From a virus, in the IMG/VR virus record IMGVR_UViG_3300025647_000225, positions 1-26,759 of that record: 26,759 nt of DNA; one strand, given 5' to 3'. Both the position numbers and the translations under genes were made by a program. The notes under the pieces were generated by a model. That model saw only the letters and a list, made by a program, of their open reading frames with translations, searched no databases and had not been told where the DNA came from. Of the stretch, positions 26,618 to 26,759 are shown piece by piece. Each line of letters opens with the position of its first letter. Positions within the stretch are counted from its first letter, which is position 1.

Positions 26618-26759
26618 TAGATCGGTGCTCCGATGCCCGTCCACGCCAGATGATTCACCAGGTTCTGATACTTCAGGTGATCCCCGTCGCAGCTTCCCCA
26701 GTGCATTCTGCACCATTCCACAATCGCCAGCTTTGCTTCGACAGGAACTGACGTTGCGT
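26617..26759 (-). CDS. Head-tail connector (gp6-like), C-terminal part
   Basis: A frame runs in from the right edge and stops at TAA 26619-26617. The visible C-terminal 46 residues include SVPVEAKLAIVEWCRMHWGS and QNLVNHLAWTGIGAPI. A helix of form VPxxxKxAIxxxxxxW close to the C-terminus, followed by a L-x-x-x-x-W segment, is usual for gp6-like connectors, which are encoded just before the adaptor. The start lies outside the window. Confidence 0.55.
   Translation of the reverse strand, partial: ATSVPVEAKLAIVEWCRMHWGSCDGDHLKYQNLVNHLAWTGIGAPI

Noticed and set aside
1-26759. CRISPR arrays, tRNA genes, insertion sequences or attachment sites
   Set aside because: I saw no regularly spaced repeats, no tRNA T-arm in a suitable setting, no transposase and no integrase. 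This was by eye only, so small RNA genes could be missed.

Overview
This window looks like part of the genome of a tailed phage or prophage. Every gene I can support lies on the minus strand, so genes are read from the right end of the window to the left. They are packed tightly, with many ATGA, GTGA, TAATG or TGATG stop/start overlaps. Several features point to a planctomycete-type host: a phage-borne csrA, a glycosyltransferase with a cysteine-rich N-terminus, a secreted thioredoxin with an unusual His-rich tail, and a very cysteine-rich vWA-like virion protein. That host assignment is inference from recalled family patterns, not a search result.

Layout in transcription order. (1) 26759-19376 is the head-tail and tail module: end of a gp6-like connector, head-tail adaptor, HK97 gp10-like protein, DUF3168-like tail terminator, tail tube, a small tail protein, tail assembly chaperones G and GT joined by a -1 frameshift, a short tape measure, two tail-associated proteins, and a Cys-rich vWA-like adhesin candidate. 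(2) 19379-17103 is a modification cassette: glycosyltransferase, methyltransferase and 2OG-Fe(II) oxygenase. (3) 17007-16642 holds a membrane coiled-coil protein and a strong terminator. (4) 16631-4017 holds early and replication-type genes: a ParB-like regulator, tiny membrane proteins, zinc-finger proteins, CsrA, a putative annealing protein, a 5'-3' exonuclease fusion, an HNH nuclease, an SNF2-like helicase overlapping a DNA methyltransferase, MazG, a second ParB-like protein, a PD-(D/E)XK-type nuclease, a RadD-like helicase and several small proteins. (5) 4014-3661 is one small gene behind its own promoter and terminator. (6) 3289-1 is an exported or envelope module running into a tail fibre: secreted proline-rich protein, papain-like protease, small membrane protein, thioredoxin, then the start of a fibre-like gene. 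No replicative polymerase, primase, integrase or terminase lies in this window.

The most unusual signal is regulatory. Three genes (starts 3888, 11248, 16485) share one architecture: a TTGACA promoter just after the preceding gene or terminator, a leader of about 90-110 nt, and a strong intrinsic terminator ending only 6-15 nt before the start codon. In all three leaders the loop of the terminator hairpin is perfectly complementary (12, 7-8 and 7 nt) to a segment near the 5' end of the same leader. Pairing of that segment with the loop should compete with the terminator or form a pseudoknot with it. This looks like a recurrent RNA switch controlling early phage genes. The same genome encodes CsrA, an RNA-binding protein that recognises GGA, and GGA occurs in all three leaders. 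Terminators at 16642-16678 and 4752-4775 do not show the feature clearly.
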